A DNA stretch of 64,000 bases, taken from contig NC_091193.1 of NCBI RefSeq assembly GCF_040958095.1, positions 22,662,901 through 22,726,900 of the forward strand, in the 5' to 3' direction. The notes beneath the pieces were generated by a model, which was not told where the DNA came from, made no database searches, and saw only the letters and a list, made by a program, of their open reading frames with translations. This stretch comes from Procambarus clarkii (Eukaryota > Arthropoda > Malacostraca > Decapoda > Cambaridae). The translations under genes and the position numbers were made by a program. Positions 54,434-64,000 of this stretch are shown here, in pieces (the first letter of the stretch is position 1; every line of letters starts with the position of its first letter).

Positions 54434-54468
54434 TGCTCCTGCTGCCTGCAATACAGGCAGCAGGAGCA
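54434..54468. repeat. Perfect hairpin, 15-bp stem, 5-nt loop
   Basis: TGCTCCTGCTGCCTG, loop caata, then the exact complement. A second, less perfect inverted repeat (atactatcacac with gtgtgatagtat) lies at 54761-54797. Confidence 0.8.
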
Positions 54469-55162
54469 TATACGTTCATCAACTCCTGTCGCAGCCCTCG
54501 CCATCTGTGGGGTGAGTCCTTCACAAAGCACTCACAACCATCTCTGCATATTCCGGGAAGCTATTTGTATTTGATCAACAACCACCACAATCTCTCCAGG
54601 CTATATAAATAAATTCAACTTTACTGTTTGCAGTTGTGTATCGCTCCCGGCGAGGCCACGCTGGGTGGAAGGTCCTCACCTAACTGTGCTTGCAAGAGTT
54701 TAAAATTCAGCTCTCTGGCCCCATCTCAGAACGCGGCCCACCACCACCACCTTCAAATACATACTATCACACACACTGTTATACAGTGTGATAGTATCGT
54801 CGGTGTGGACGTAACCAACCTGGATGGCTCCCCATACTTGTTCACGGAACATGTTGAACAGTTGTGGCTCAAACTCCTGCTGGGTGCACAGGGCGAGCAG
54901 TTTTTGTATTATTATTTTCTACCACAGACGTGGCAGTAAAGGACTGTTGTCCAACCGTCCCACCACGCCCAGGATTCGAACCCGGTTCTAACCCGATAGG
55001 CTGTAACCGCGATTGCTGGAGCAGCACTCACTTTTACCGGATGAATCTCATACTGGCAAGTTCTCAGGTGGGGAAATGTCTGTAAATAATGAGCTGGGAA
55101 GCTTTCTTGCGAGCATGTGGCCCCGAGGACGAGTCACCAAGTGGCAACACTGGGAACCTGTA
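54469..55162. other. Intergenic
   Basis: A TATATAAATA motif at 54602 is TATA-like but no gene can be tied to it. Otherwise nothing is recognised. Confidence 0.3.
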
Positions 55163-55394
55163 TGTGTGTCGGGCCGTGCTCCAGGCATACTGTGTGTCGG
55201 GCCGTGCTCCAGGCATACTGTGTGTCGGGCCGTGCTCCAGGCATACTGTGTGTCGGGCCGTGCTCCAGGCATACTGTGTGTCGGGCCGTGCTCCAGGCAT
55301 ACTGTGTGTAGGGCCGTGCTCCAGGCATACTGTGTGTCGGGCCGTGCTCCAGGCATACTGTGTGTCGGGCCGTGCTCCAGGCATACTGTGTGTT
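55163..55394. repeat. 28-bp minisatellite, about 8 units
   Basis: Units with gtcgggccgtgctccaggca, almost identical to one another. Confidence 0.96.
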
Positions 55395-55399
55395 ATATA

Positions 55400-55790
55400 A
55401 TACAGAGAAGAATGACAGAGTTCCCAGGAATTAAATTACTCCCTCATGAGGAGAGGTGTAAGAGCTTAACTTACATTCTCAAGAAAGTTGAAGAGTAAGG
55501 GATGATACTGAAGTATGTAAATGGATGAAAGGGTATGAAAGGGACACGAATAAGGTGTTAAATATATTAACACAAATAGAACACGAAACAATTGATATAG
55601 ATTGGATAAGTTTAGATGTAGGAAGATCCTGGGTAAATACTGGTTTGCAGACAGGTTTGTTGATTTATGGAACAAATTACCAGGTAACACAAGGGGTGGG
55701 ATCACGTCTATTATAGAGTGTTTCAAGTCATGATTAGACATGAATGTGTACAAATAGCCGCCTCGTGTGATGCAGTAGACCTTCTTCACT
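55400..55790 (+). pseudogene. LINE C-terminal relic
   Basis: Reads FPGIKLLPHEERCKSLTYIL and, after frameshifts, DRFVDLWNKLPGNTRGGITS, the C-terminal region of a CR1-type RT protein (VxxWNxLP motif). Confidence 0.55.
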
Positions 55791-57000
55791 TTCATTTATT
55801 CTTATTCCTATGGAATGGAAGGAACACGAGCCTGAGGAAACACAAAGCCAATTAGGTCCCAGAATTAGCTACAGGGATATTAGGAAAGCTTACTTAATTT
55901 CAGAATAGTAGCTGAAATGAACGAGGAAGTAAAGTGGAGGCAGACACCATACCAAGATATAAATAACCACCAAAAGCGTTGAGGAAGGTATGCAGTGGTG
56001 GCTTGAAGGATGTGAGACAGGACTCAAGATGTGAAGCTCAGCCCCTTCACACCCACTGACAGGCAAGGTATAGTGTTGAGCTACACACATACGCACCAGT
56101 CACCACATACCCTTAAAACTCCCGCCAGGGTCTATATCATTCATATAATATACATACACGATTAAATGGTAATTCATAATAAATGGAAGAATTGTAACTG
56201 CTCGGATAAACAGTTGAATACCAACTGATGATGAATGAAATGTAACACAATTTTTCCATCCAATAATGGGAATACAGCCTTGTCATAGGTTACCAAGCAA
56301 GACTCTTCTTCCCCGGTAAAAACCAGGTTTTACTCAATCTTGTGACCCTGATTCACACTTCTCCCCCCCCCCCCTCCACTTCCCCTCAACTTTCCCTCTC
56401 TCTCACCCTCTACCTCCCCTACTAAATACCTGTTACGTTCGACGTCTCACGTCAGATATCGCCCACCATACAATAATTATACCGGGCTGTTGATTCAAGA
56501 GCTGCGATGAGCACCTGGCTGGTGTTCCCTTACGCGGACCTCCACCTCATGAGACAGATGACCACAACCACTTCTTGAATAATCCCTCACTTACTCTCAC
56601 TTAAGTTGAAGAAGACAAAAAAAAAAAAGCAAGAAGTAGACAAGAGAATTGTGTTTTGTACCCGTCAATGGTAACTTTCTCTCTTGCTGGGTCCAGGACC
56701 ACCTGCGCTCACCCTTAGTCGCGGACACACTCCTTCTCTATTGGTAAATGCCCAGTTAGCAGTGATTTTTAGAACAAATGGCATTGGATACTTGGAGCTC
56801 TCTTTCATTCACTCGCGGCCATTAAAAGGTATTTTTAATACTCTTAGCCAAAGCTTGTGGAAAAAATGACTCGTGGGATTTATATTGATTTATTTTATAT
56901 TAATTTATATAGTAATTTATATTTTACGTTAATTTATCTTTTCGATAGGAAACTATGATGTTTAAAGTGGAGTGTATGATTTAAAATGTCCCATAAATGG
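55791..57000. other. Intergenic
   Basis: No gene recognised. C-run near 56364-56373, A-run near 56617. Confidence 0.4.
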
Positions 57001-57108
57001 CTTTTACACACATTCTGGGGGTTTATGGTTTATATATAATCTTTTACACACATTCTGGGGGTTTATGGTTTATATATAATCTATCAATCACAATTATTGA
57101 TTGATAGA
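57001..57108. repeat. 40-bp direct duplication followed by a short hairpin
   Basis: 57001-57040 and 57041-57080 are identical. 57080-57090 (tctatcaatca) pairs with 57098-57108. Confidence 0.85.
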
Positions 57109-60100
57109 CATTCACTACAGTATTACTAGGTGTTAAATTACAACTACAAGATATTAGTTAATACTGGGAAGCCTTATCTGATAAGAAGGCTTCAACATTT
57201 GGGTATTGTAAAAGACATGAGCAGCCAGTCACATTGAGGTGTCGTGCACATGGTGTCGTGATGGACAGGATGGTGTGGTCACTAACGTTGTTTGACGCCG
57301 CAATACTAACTTCACTTCCCAATTTACCTGCCAACGAATCACTTCGTAAATTTTGCCCACATATAAATTATTTACATGTATATTGGTTATTACATGCTTT
57401 TAATATTCTGCAATTAAGAGAAGAGATTATTGCTCACTCTCGAGTTTTTTTTTATATATACGGCATAACCATAGCAGTATTAATACACAGTGAAATTAGA
57501 GGTCTGTAAATCATATAGTATACTGTACGGATATAATGCCTTTCCTGGAACGACGGTGTCGATTTGTGCTAAACAATTCCTCGATAATAACTTTCTGTTC
57601 TTCAAGTAATCGATGGTTCAACACAAGTCTTAACTGTCCAGGATTAAAATGGTTACTCCCTGGCTTCTCTCCCCCTGACCACAACCCATGTTCTCAAGAT
57701 GCATTTTATCAAGAAGTAGATAGAAGGCCCACATTTACTCTATTTTGATACTGATAATTAAGTTGATTCAAGTGAAATGTTTTTATGATGTTTACAGTCC
57801 ACAGACTGCTGTATTAAGAATGATTCCCAATATTAGGTGGTGAAATTAATGACACGTGGCAATGATATCCCCGTTTTCTACTGAAGAAAATTCCACAAAT
57901 GCCACATTTTCTATAAGTTAATTTGTTTATACAACCCAGTAGCAATATTATCTGCTTATTGTATTAAATATTGGTAAATGGTGTCAGTTTTCCCGACAAA
58001 GCTTGCTAGTGCAGGCTAGTAAACTAGACCACTCCCGCCCATTATATAACCAACCATTCTGAGAGATTGAGATATTAGTTGAGTTCATCACTTGCCCCTT
58101 TACACTGTGATCCGTAATATAGACTAGATGAGCAGCAAACTGCTGTGTACCCAGATTTGTTAATAATAACAAATGACTGAGAGTAGAAGATACGTCAGGA
58201 TGCACTGATGTCATCCCTGGCATGGAGGCGGATCTTGGGGACCAGACCATACTGTAATTATCTCCTCGTCAAACCAGATGACTTATGTGATGTTTTATCC
58301 AACTTAATAAGGTCTACCTTTTTTCACGGCGGGAGCTGCCCTAATGTAAGGTATTCTGCTTCATCTCTAGCGCGCACTCTCTCCCTCATTATCCAACACT
58401 CACTTTCACTCTCTGGCTAATCCGGCAAGAGGTAACCCCCATCCCATCCTCCACACCCCCCCCCACCCCCACCCATCCTCCACCCCCCCCCCCACCCCCA
58501 CCCATCCTCCACACCCCTCACCGTAACAAAAGCATTTCCTCGGCAGCCTTTCCCTGGCAGGAACCTGTTCTCGTCGCCTCATGTTTATATCTGGGTGTAG
58601 TTCTTCCTGCACCCCCCCCCCCCCACCCTCGCAACAACACGCCATCTCCAATTTAATCTCTTCACGACAACTGCGTTTTTGTATAGTATTGAAACTGGCA
58701 GAATTGCCAGTTACTCGGTAGCAGTAACAATGTCAGCTGTTAGTGCTTGTCTCAGGTATCAAAACTCAACTATGAATGCTATAATACTTTTATATTGGCA
58801 TATTCAGATGCTAAAATTAGTATTTTTATTATGCATTTTGTTACTACAACAAATTTTCTCACGTACTAGTCGTTTGGTGCTAGGATTAATAACAGAAGCA
58901 GCAGCATTTTATTTTCTGTGTTGCTATTTAACTAGTAAATGTAATGTACTCCATTGAAAATGCAGTGGTATGGGAATAGCAGTACCCTCGCGGCAGCCTG
59001 CCTCTTATGGAACACCAAGAACCTAGTATACTAGACGCTATTAAAAGTCGGCTTTATTCATAGTTATACCAGTTGCCAGTGAGCGTGTCGACGCCAGAGA
59101 TCTGGGGTAGTCACATCCTTTAAGAATTTCACAAGAGCAATACAGGAAGTTATCAAGAGATAATTCTTCATAATTTATACAAGTCTCCGAGGAGATCCGA
59201 GTCATCTGTAATGAAGAGGTGCATGAGGGGAGGGGAAGATGGCTGCGACGAAAGGTATAGGTGGTGGGGTTGTGAGCGCCACCACAGCAGTTTGTTCTTT
59301 TCCTATCACACACGTGGCCACACATTTACACTGCTAATCAGCATATAAAAGTATACATTTACTTGTGTCCTCCATGGACAGGTAGGCACTGTCAGGGCGT
59401 CATAGGAGAAGACAGCTCCACAACACCAGACACGCCTAGAGGCTAGGAAAGTTAATAACGGTAAACAGGTGTGATGAATGGGGCTTCACAATGGTAGTGG
59501 AACGTAATACTACACATTGTTAAAGGAAATCCAGAGCCTGTAACCCTCGACAACCGTCAAATCCATGATTCAAATGAAGGCATAATACTCGGACTCAAGA
59601 TTAACAGGGCAACTATAAGCCCCACAATACACAATTCCAAAATAATATACAGACAAGAGAAAACCCAATGAAAAATCCCACCATATACTTAATATATGAG
59701 CCTACAAAGAGGATCAGCAAAGCAAATACCGGTGTATGCATACATAAATGCTGCCAAGCTCTCAACTACAGTATTTACATCCACACATGTTGAAATACAG
59801 GCGAAGAGCCTCACTACAAACAGTGGCAACACAGTCGTGGAGGCCACCAGAGAGCGAACACCTAACAATACTCTCACAGGCTTTACTCCCCTCACAGACA
59901 TAATCTTCGTAACTAAAAGCATGTATGTGCCTAATTATCTTTTCCACTGCGGTTCACAGGATGGGAATGGGTGCATAATTAATGAAGTAAAGTTAACAGG
60001 TGTGGGCTTGACAACAGTGAACATATGCGAGGAACTGTTCATATAAGAGTAGGGACAAGAGGCCGGCCAGGGTGTGGCAGGAACTGTACAAGGGTCTAGA

Positions 60101-60415
60101 GAGTGAGAGAGGGCTGAGTGTTCTGAAACTAGGTCACACAGGTTGCCAGGCAAGGGACGATAGAAGGGCTGGGGCGGGGAGTGACAGTGAGGAGGGGTGA
60201 TCTTGGTGATGGTATGGGGGAGGGGGGGGGGGGGACTTGTAGGGGTCAATGGTCGTGGTCATCATAGCTTACTTTGTCAGTCTTGGGAGTGGTATTGGTA
60301 ATGTTGGTGCCAGTACCACTGTAGCGTCATGATATACTGTGTCAGTGAACCATCACAATAAATGTCAAGAACAATAACATTGTGACACACGGTGTCGGTT
60401 CCAGTACCATCATGA
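57109..60415. other. Intergenic, no supported gene
   Basis: Only short frames without recognised domains (longest 59696-60046). C-rich tracts lie at 58455-58510 and 58612-58624. A TATAAAAG at 59344 has no associated gene. Confidence 0.35.
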
Positions 60416-60898
60416 GACAGGTGTCAGTAACACTCATAACGTGGTGAAAGACAGGTGTCAGTAACACTCATAACGTGGTGAAAGACAGGTGTCAGTAACA
60501 CTCATAACGTGGTGAAAGACAGGTGTCAGTAACACTCATAACGTGGTGAAAGACAGGTGTCAGTAACACTCATAACGTGGTGAAAGACAGGTGTCAGTAA
60601 CGCTCATAACGTGGTGAAAGACAGGTGTCAGTAACGCTCATAACGCGGTGAAAGACAGGTGTCAGTAACGCTCATAACGCGGTGAAAGACAGGTGTCAGT
60701 AACGCTCCTAACGTGGTGAAAGACAGGTGTCAGTAACGCTCATAACGTGGTGAAAGACAGGTGTCAGTAACGCTCATAACGCGGTGAAAGACAGGTGTCA
60801 GTAACGCTCATAACGCGGTGAAAGACAGGTGTCAGTAACGCTCATAACGCGGTGAAAGACAGGTGTCAGTAACGCTCATAACGCGGTGAAAGACAGGT
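60416..60898. repeat. 34-bp minisatellite, about 14 units
   Basis: Units of gacaggtgtcagtaac plus ctcataacgtggtgaaa. The first five read aacactc/cgtgg. Later ones read aacgctc and increasingly cgcgg, a left-to-right variant gradient. Confidence 0.96.
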
Positions 60899-61674
60899 TT
60901 GAGTATTGTGCCCTGGACAAGAGTGTATAGTCAGTTATACAAGAGGAAAAGGAGGGTAAAGGTGTTGGTGGCGGGCGGGAGGGAGGGAGGTGCCAGGTGG
61001 GTCATGGTGTGAAAGTAACGCTGGTGCTGGTGGAGCTTGCAGTCGTGACGGTGTCTCTCCCTTCCTTCCTCTCTCACCCTCCCTCCCTCCCTCCCTCCCT
61101 CTCTCTCTCCCTTAGTCTCTCGCACGTACATTTTATGTTGTCTTTTATTTTCATATACGAGATATATTAATACAAAATTGCCGTTTTCAGGCACATACAG
61201 GATTTCAATCAAATTTTATTTCAACAATATTGTTTACACTACACTGGATGGAATATTCCTGAGGTGAGGTCAGCTAGACTAAGGTCACCCGTGTCCGCTC
61301 GACCTTTCTCCCTCACACAGCTAAAGTGATAAGGAGTCTCTGATAGAATCAAAAGTAATGCTGCGCTATATTTTATAACTTGATTCGTGTTCTGTCACCT
61401 CACCCAAAAACATTTGTCATATCACCTCATCCAAAACGATTATAAGCATGAAATAAAGCGAGGCTGGTATGTTTACCTGCCTCGCATATGCTGCTGATAT
61501 CATTTTGATGAGGCTTCAGGGGACAGGTCTGGTGTGATATCAACCCACAGATCTTCCTTATTCCAGAAGGATTTCATCTCACAATTGGTACCTTGTGTTC
61601 GGCTTCCTACTCCCTACACCTATTTTTATTATTTACACTGACTCGAGATAAACTGTAGTAGTCATTTATTGGGT
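60899..61674. other. Intergenic
   Basis: A (CCCT)n run at about 61076-61101. Nothing else recognised. Confidence 0.4.
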
Positions 61675-61825
61675 AATTCCTTCAGTCTGTCCTGGTCATC
61701 TTGTAGTCTTGCTGTCCTCTCATGGGAGGATCATTTACACATGTTATAAACAGGATAGGTTCTAGTACAGAACCCTGGGGTACTCCGCTTATGACATCTC
61801 GCCAGTCTGAGGTCTCGCCCAGGTT
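61675..61825 (-). pseudogene. LINE RT fragment
   Basis: The minus strand reads ETSDWRDVISGVPQGSVLEP then ILFITCVND, the QGS motif region of a CR1/Jockey-type RT. It ends at a stop after about 45 codons. Confidence 0.75.
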
Positions 61826-62765
61826 TTAGTTTATTTCATTTATTATGCACCCCATACCCATCATGTGGGCGGTAGTGGATAGGGTTACAGAGGCACATAA
61901 TGGGCTCAGGGACTGAACCCCACAATTCATTTAGCTAAGCAAGTTACAATCTTGATGAGCTAGTTACAAACTTCAATATACGTCATCACATCAACAATGG
62001 GTTAGAGATCGACCAAAAGTACAGTTTCTAAATTAAGCAACTGACATATGTGGAGAGCTAGTGTCAAAATTTATATGTTTGTCTTGCACACCGCGGTCGT
62101 CAACCAAGGCCTGGTTAACGACCGGGCCGCGGGGTTGCTAAGCCCCGGAATCACCTCAAGGTAACCGCCCCCCCCCCATCCAGTGGGCAGCGGTGAATAG
62201 GTTACAATCACTTAGTTACTACCTACAGTTAGCAAAATGGGGATATTTAGCTAAAATTTCTGGTAGCAGATAATTTTGAATTAAATATTTACACATCTTG
62301 GGAACATTTGTTATATAATTGTCTCTGAATTCACGTATCTTTTCGCACTCCATTACATAGTGACGGAGGGTGTGCGAATAATTTTGTTGACACAGTTTAC
62401 ATTTGGTCAGGTCTACATCAGCATATAATGAAAATTCCCAGAGATACTTGTAACCGAGTCTAAGCCGAACAGTAGTAACATCTAGAAGTCTGCTGATTTT
62501 ATTGGATGATCCATAGATGTGTGGCTCCTCTTGTATGATAGTATGATGATAGATGTCGATTTCACTTTGCCGGTGATACTGGTGTCGATTTCACTTTGCC
62601 TCATATTTACAAGATTTTGTTGAAGTTCTTGGTGTACTATTGCTCTCAGACTGCTTATTGACAATCCAAGGTTATACTCAATTTCTCCTTTAAAGGCAGA
62701 TTCTTTGGCTAACTCGTCAGCTCTATCATGCATTCGGAGGCCAACATGAGATGGAGTCCACATTG
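61826..62765 (-). pseudogene. LINE RNase H C-terminal half, zinc-knuckle tail and 3' UTR
   Basis: The minus strand starts with MWTPSHVGLRMHDRADELAK (62763-62704), the end of an RNase H domain. After frameshifts it reads VRLGYKYLWEFSLYADVDL, then CKLCQQNYSHTLRHYVMEC and a stop near 62225. The 3' UTR extends towards 61830 and contains a nested dispersed repeat at 62090-62170. The N-terminal half of the same RNase H lies at 63430-63765. Confidence 0.78.
62090..62170. repeat. Dispersed repeat (accgggccgcgggg family)
   Basis: Second copy of the element at 6108-6170; the ggcctggttaacgaccgggcc portion is partly self-complementary. Confidence 0.6.
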
Positions 62766-63429
62766 GAGTCTAGGAGTTGATATCACACCAAACCTGTCTC
62801 CTGAAGCCCACATAAAAAGAATTACATCTGCGGCATATGCGAGGCTGGCTAACATCAGAACAGCCTTCAGGAACCTGTGTAAGGAATCATTCAGAACCTT
62901 GTATACCATGTATGTAGGACCACTCCAGGAGTATGCGACCCCAGCATGGAGCCCGTACCTTGTCAAGCACAGGACGAAGCTGGAAAAAGTTCAGAGGTAT
63001 GCCACTAGGCTAGTCCCAGAATTAAGAGGCATGAGTTACGAGGAAAGGCTGCGGGAAATGCACCTCACGACACTGGAAGACAGAAGAGTAAGGGGAGACA
63101 TGATCACTATCTACAAAAATCTCAGAGGAATTGACAGGGTAGATAAGAATAAACTGTTTAACACAGGTGATACGTGAACAAGGGGACACAGGTGGAGACT
63201 GAGTACCCAAATGAGCCACAGGGACGTTTGAAAGAACTTTTTCAGTGTCAGAGTAGTTAACAGGTGGAATGCATTAGGCAGTGATGTGGTGAAGGCTGAC
63301 TCCATACACAGTTTCAAATGTAGATATGATAGAGCCCAGCAGGCTCAGGAATCTGTACACCAGTTGATTGACGGTTGAGAGGCGGGACCAAAGAGCAAGA
63401 GCTCAACGCCCACAAGCACAACTAGGTGA
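62766..63429 (+). pseudogene. CR1-type LINE 3' end inserted into another LINE
   Basis: The plus strand reads SLGVDITPNLSPEAHIKRI then AYARLANIRTAFRN, FRTLYTMYVGPLQEYATPAW, KVQRYATRLVPELRGMSYEE and LTTLEDRRVRGDMITIYK to a stop near 63177. Then, out of frame, RVVNRWNALGSDVV and a 3' end with actaggtgagtac. It is the C-terminal part of a CR1-type RT, 5'-truncated, lying antisense within the RNase H region of the surrounding LINE. Confidence 0.8.
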
Positions 63430-63765
63430 GTACGTGAAATGGACTCTGTTACCATCATTAATAATTTTGTTGTATTTGTGTCTAGCTTCAGACACGAGCA
63501 TGTTAGCTATGTCTTAAAGAGTTTAAAGCAATTAAAGATGATAAAGAGTCACTTACAATTAATGTGTCAACTTTGGAGACTTGTACACATTTCAGTGCAA
63601 GAAGCAAGGCAAATAGTTCGGTCAAAAAGGTAGAGGCCCAGTTGTTTATACGGACTCCCTACTCAAAATATTAGCCATCGCTCATTGTCAGGACAACTGC
63701 ACTTCCAGCTGCACCCGTGGGGCGGTGTAGGGGACCATCAGTGTAAATGATTTGAGAGAGAGAGA
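63430..63765 (-). pseudogene. LINE RNase H N-terminal half
   Basis: The minus strand gives TDGPLHRPTGAAGSAVV, then ELFALLLALKCVQVS and TLIVSDSLSSLIALNSL, the first half of an RNase H fold. It is separated from its second half (62765 downwards) by the antisense CR1-type insertion. Confidence 0.7.
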
Positions 63766-64000
63766 GAGAGAATGCTCTGTGGACAGAGCATCAACTTATC
63801 TAGGGAAGGAGGCATCTAGGAGGATGTGGGGAGAAACTGTGGGTTGGTTGCGAGTGGGCCGGGGTTACTATGGGATGGGTAGAGGTGGAAGGGATAATGA
63901 GTGGTGTTAAGAGCGATCATGAGGTAAACCCGTCTCATCATAACCCGGATTTACTGCATGTCATCTCCATTCACCCGCTATCTGCCGTCTCTCCAGCAGT
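63766..64000. other. Window end, intergenic
   Basis: A short (GA)n lies at 63751-63771 and a small hairpin atgctctg-tgga-cagagcat at 63772-63791. No gene. Confidence 0.4.

Noticed and set aside
59696-60046. 116-codon plus-strand frame
   Set aside because: No recognised domain, no repeat or splice context, and an overlapping minus-strand frame of similar size.

Overview
The window is animal nuclear DNA from an arthropod, most likely a decapod crustacean and probably a crayfish. The reasons are: Tweedle-type cuticle protein genes with a tiny first exon; pentameric TTAGG-like tracts; several tRNA-derived SINE, non-LTR and Penelope-like fragments of a kind I associate with crayfish genomes; and very heavy micro- and minisatellite content. 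The species call is recall and inference. There is no bacterial-style operon, CRISPR array, rRNA or convincing functional tRNA gene.

The only well-supported host genes are three tandem, same-strand (minus) paralogues of a secreted glycine-rich Tweedle (DUF243-type) cuticle protein. Gene A is at 16709-18407, gene B at 24998-26754, and the 3'-truncated gene C at 40060-41795. Each has a TATA box, a 12-nt coding first exon (Met-Gln-Leu-Leu), one phase-0 intron and a large second exon. They sit in a segmental duplication. Unit A (about 16490-24000) is repeated as unit B (about 24830-40035), and unit C is a short stub (40074-41851). Unit B is swollen by minisatellites (27.2-30.0, 31.1-31.8, 34.3-34.5, 35.6-36.5 and 36.9-38.0 kb) and a SINE. 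Unit A carries a different insertion. Gene C lost its Tweedle domain by a deletion that joins it to a 26-bp minisatellite at a poly-C junction, and its intron carries about 550 bp of (GA)n next to a GC splice donor.

0-16 kb: (TA)n tracts, a foldback element with a telomere-like core, the C-terminal end of a non-LTR element with a restriction-like endonuclease signature (1.0-2.1 kb), a 20-bp satellite (3.7-4.9 kb), a 55-bp satellite (5.2-5.7 kb), SINEs, LINE tails, a Penelope-like element interrupted by two head-on SINE copies (10.1-11.6 kb), and an RT fragment of the same family as the 1.0-kb element (14.1-15.6 kb).

16-42 kb: the Tweedle duplication. 42-53 kb: two copies of one CR1/Jockey-type LINE in opposite orientations, an 18-bp satellite of about 124 units, and LINE 3'-UTR-derived 51/52-bp minisatellites in which each unit can form a small hairpin. 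53-64 kb: mostly featureless intergenic DNA with short tandem arrays, and at the end a LINE inserted in antisense orientation within the RNase H region of another LINE.

Most long open frames in the window come from tandem repeats whose period keeps frames open, and are not counted as genes. I did not find a novel multi-gene system. The most interesting signals are the mosaic history of the Tweedle array and the hairpin-bearing LINE-tail minisatellites.
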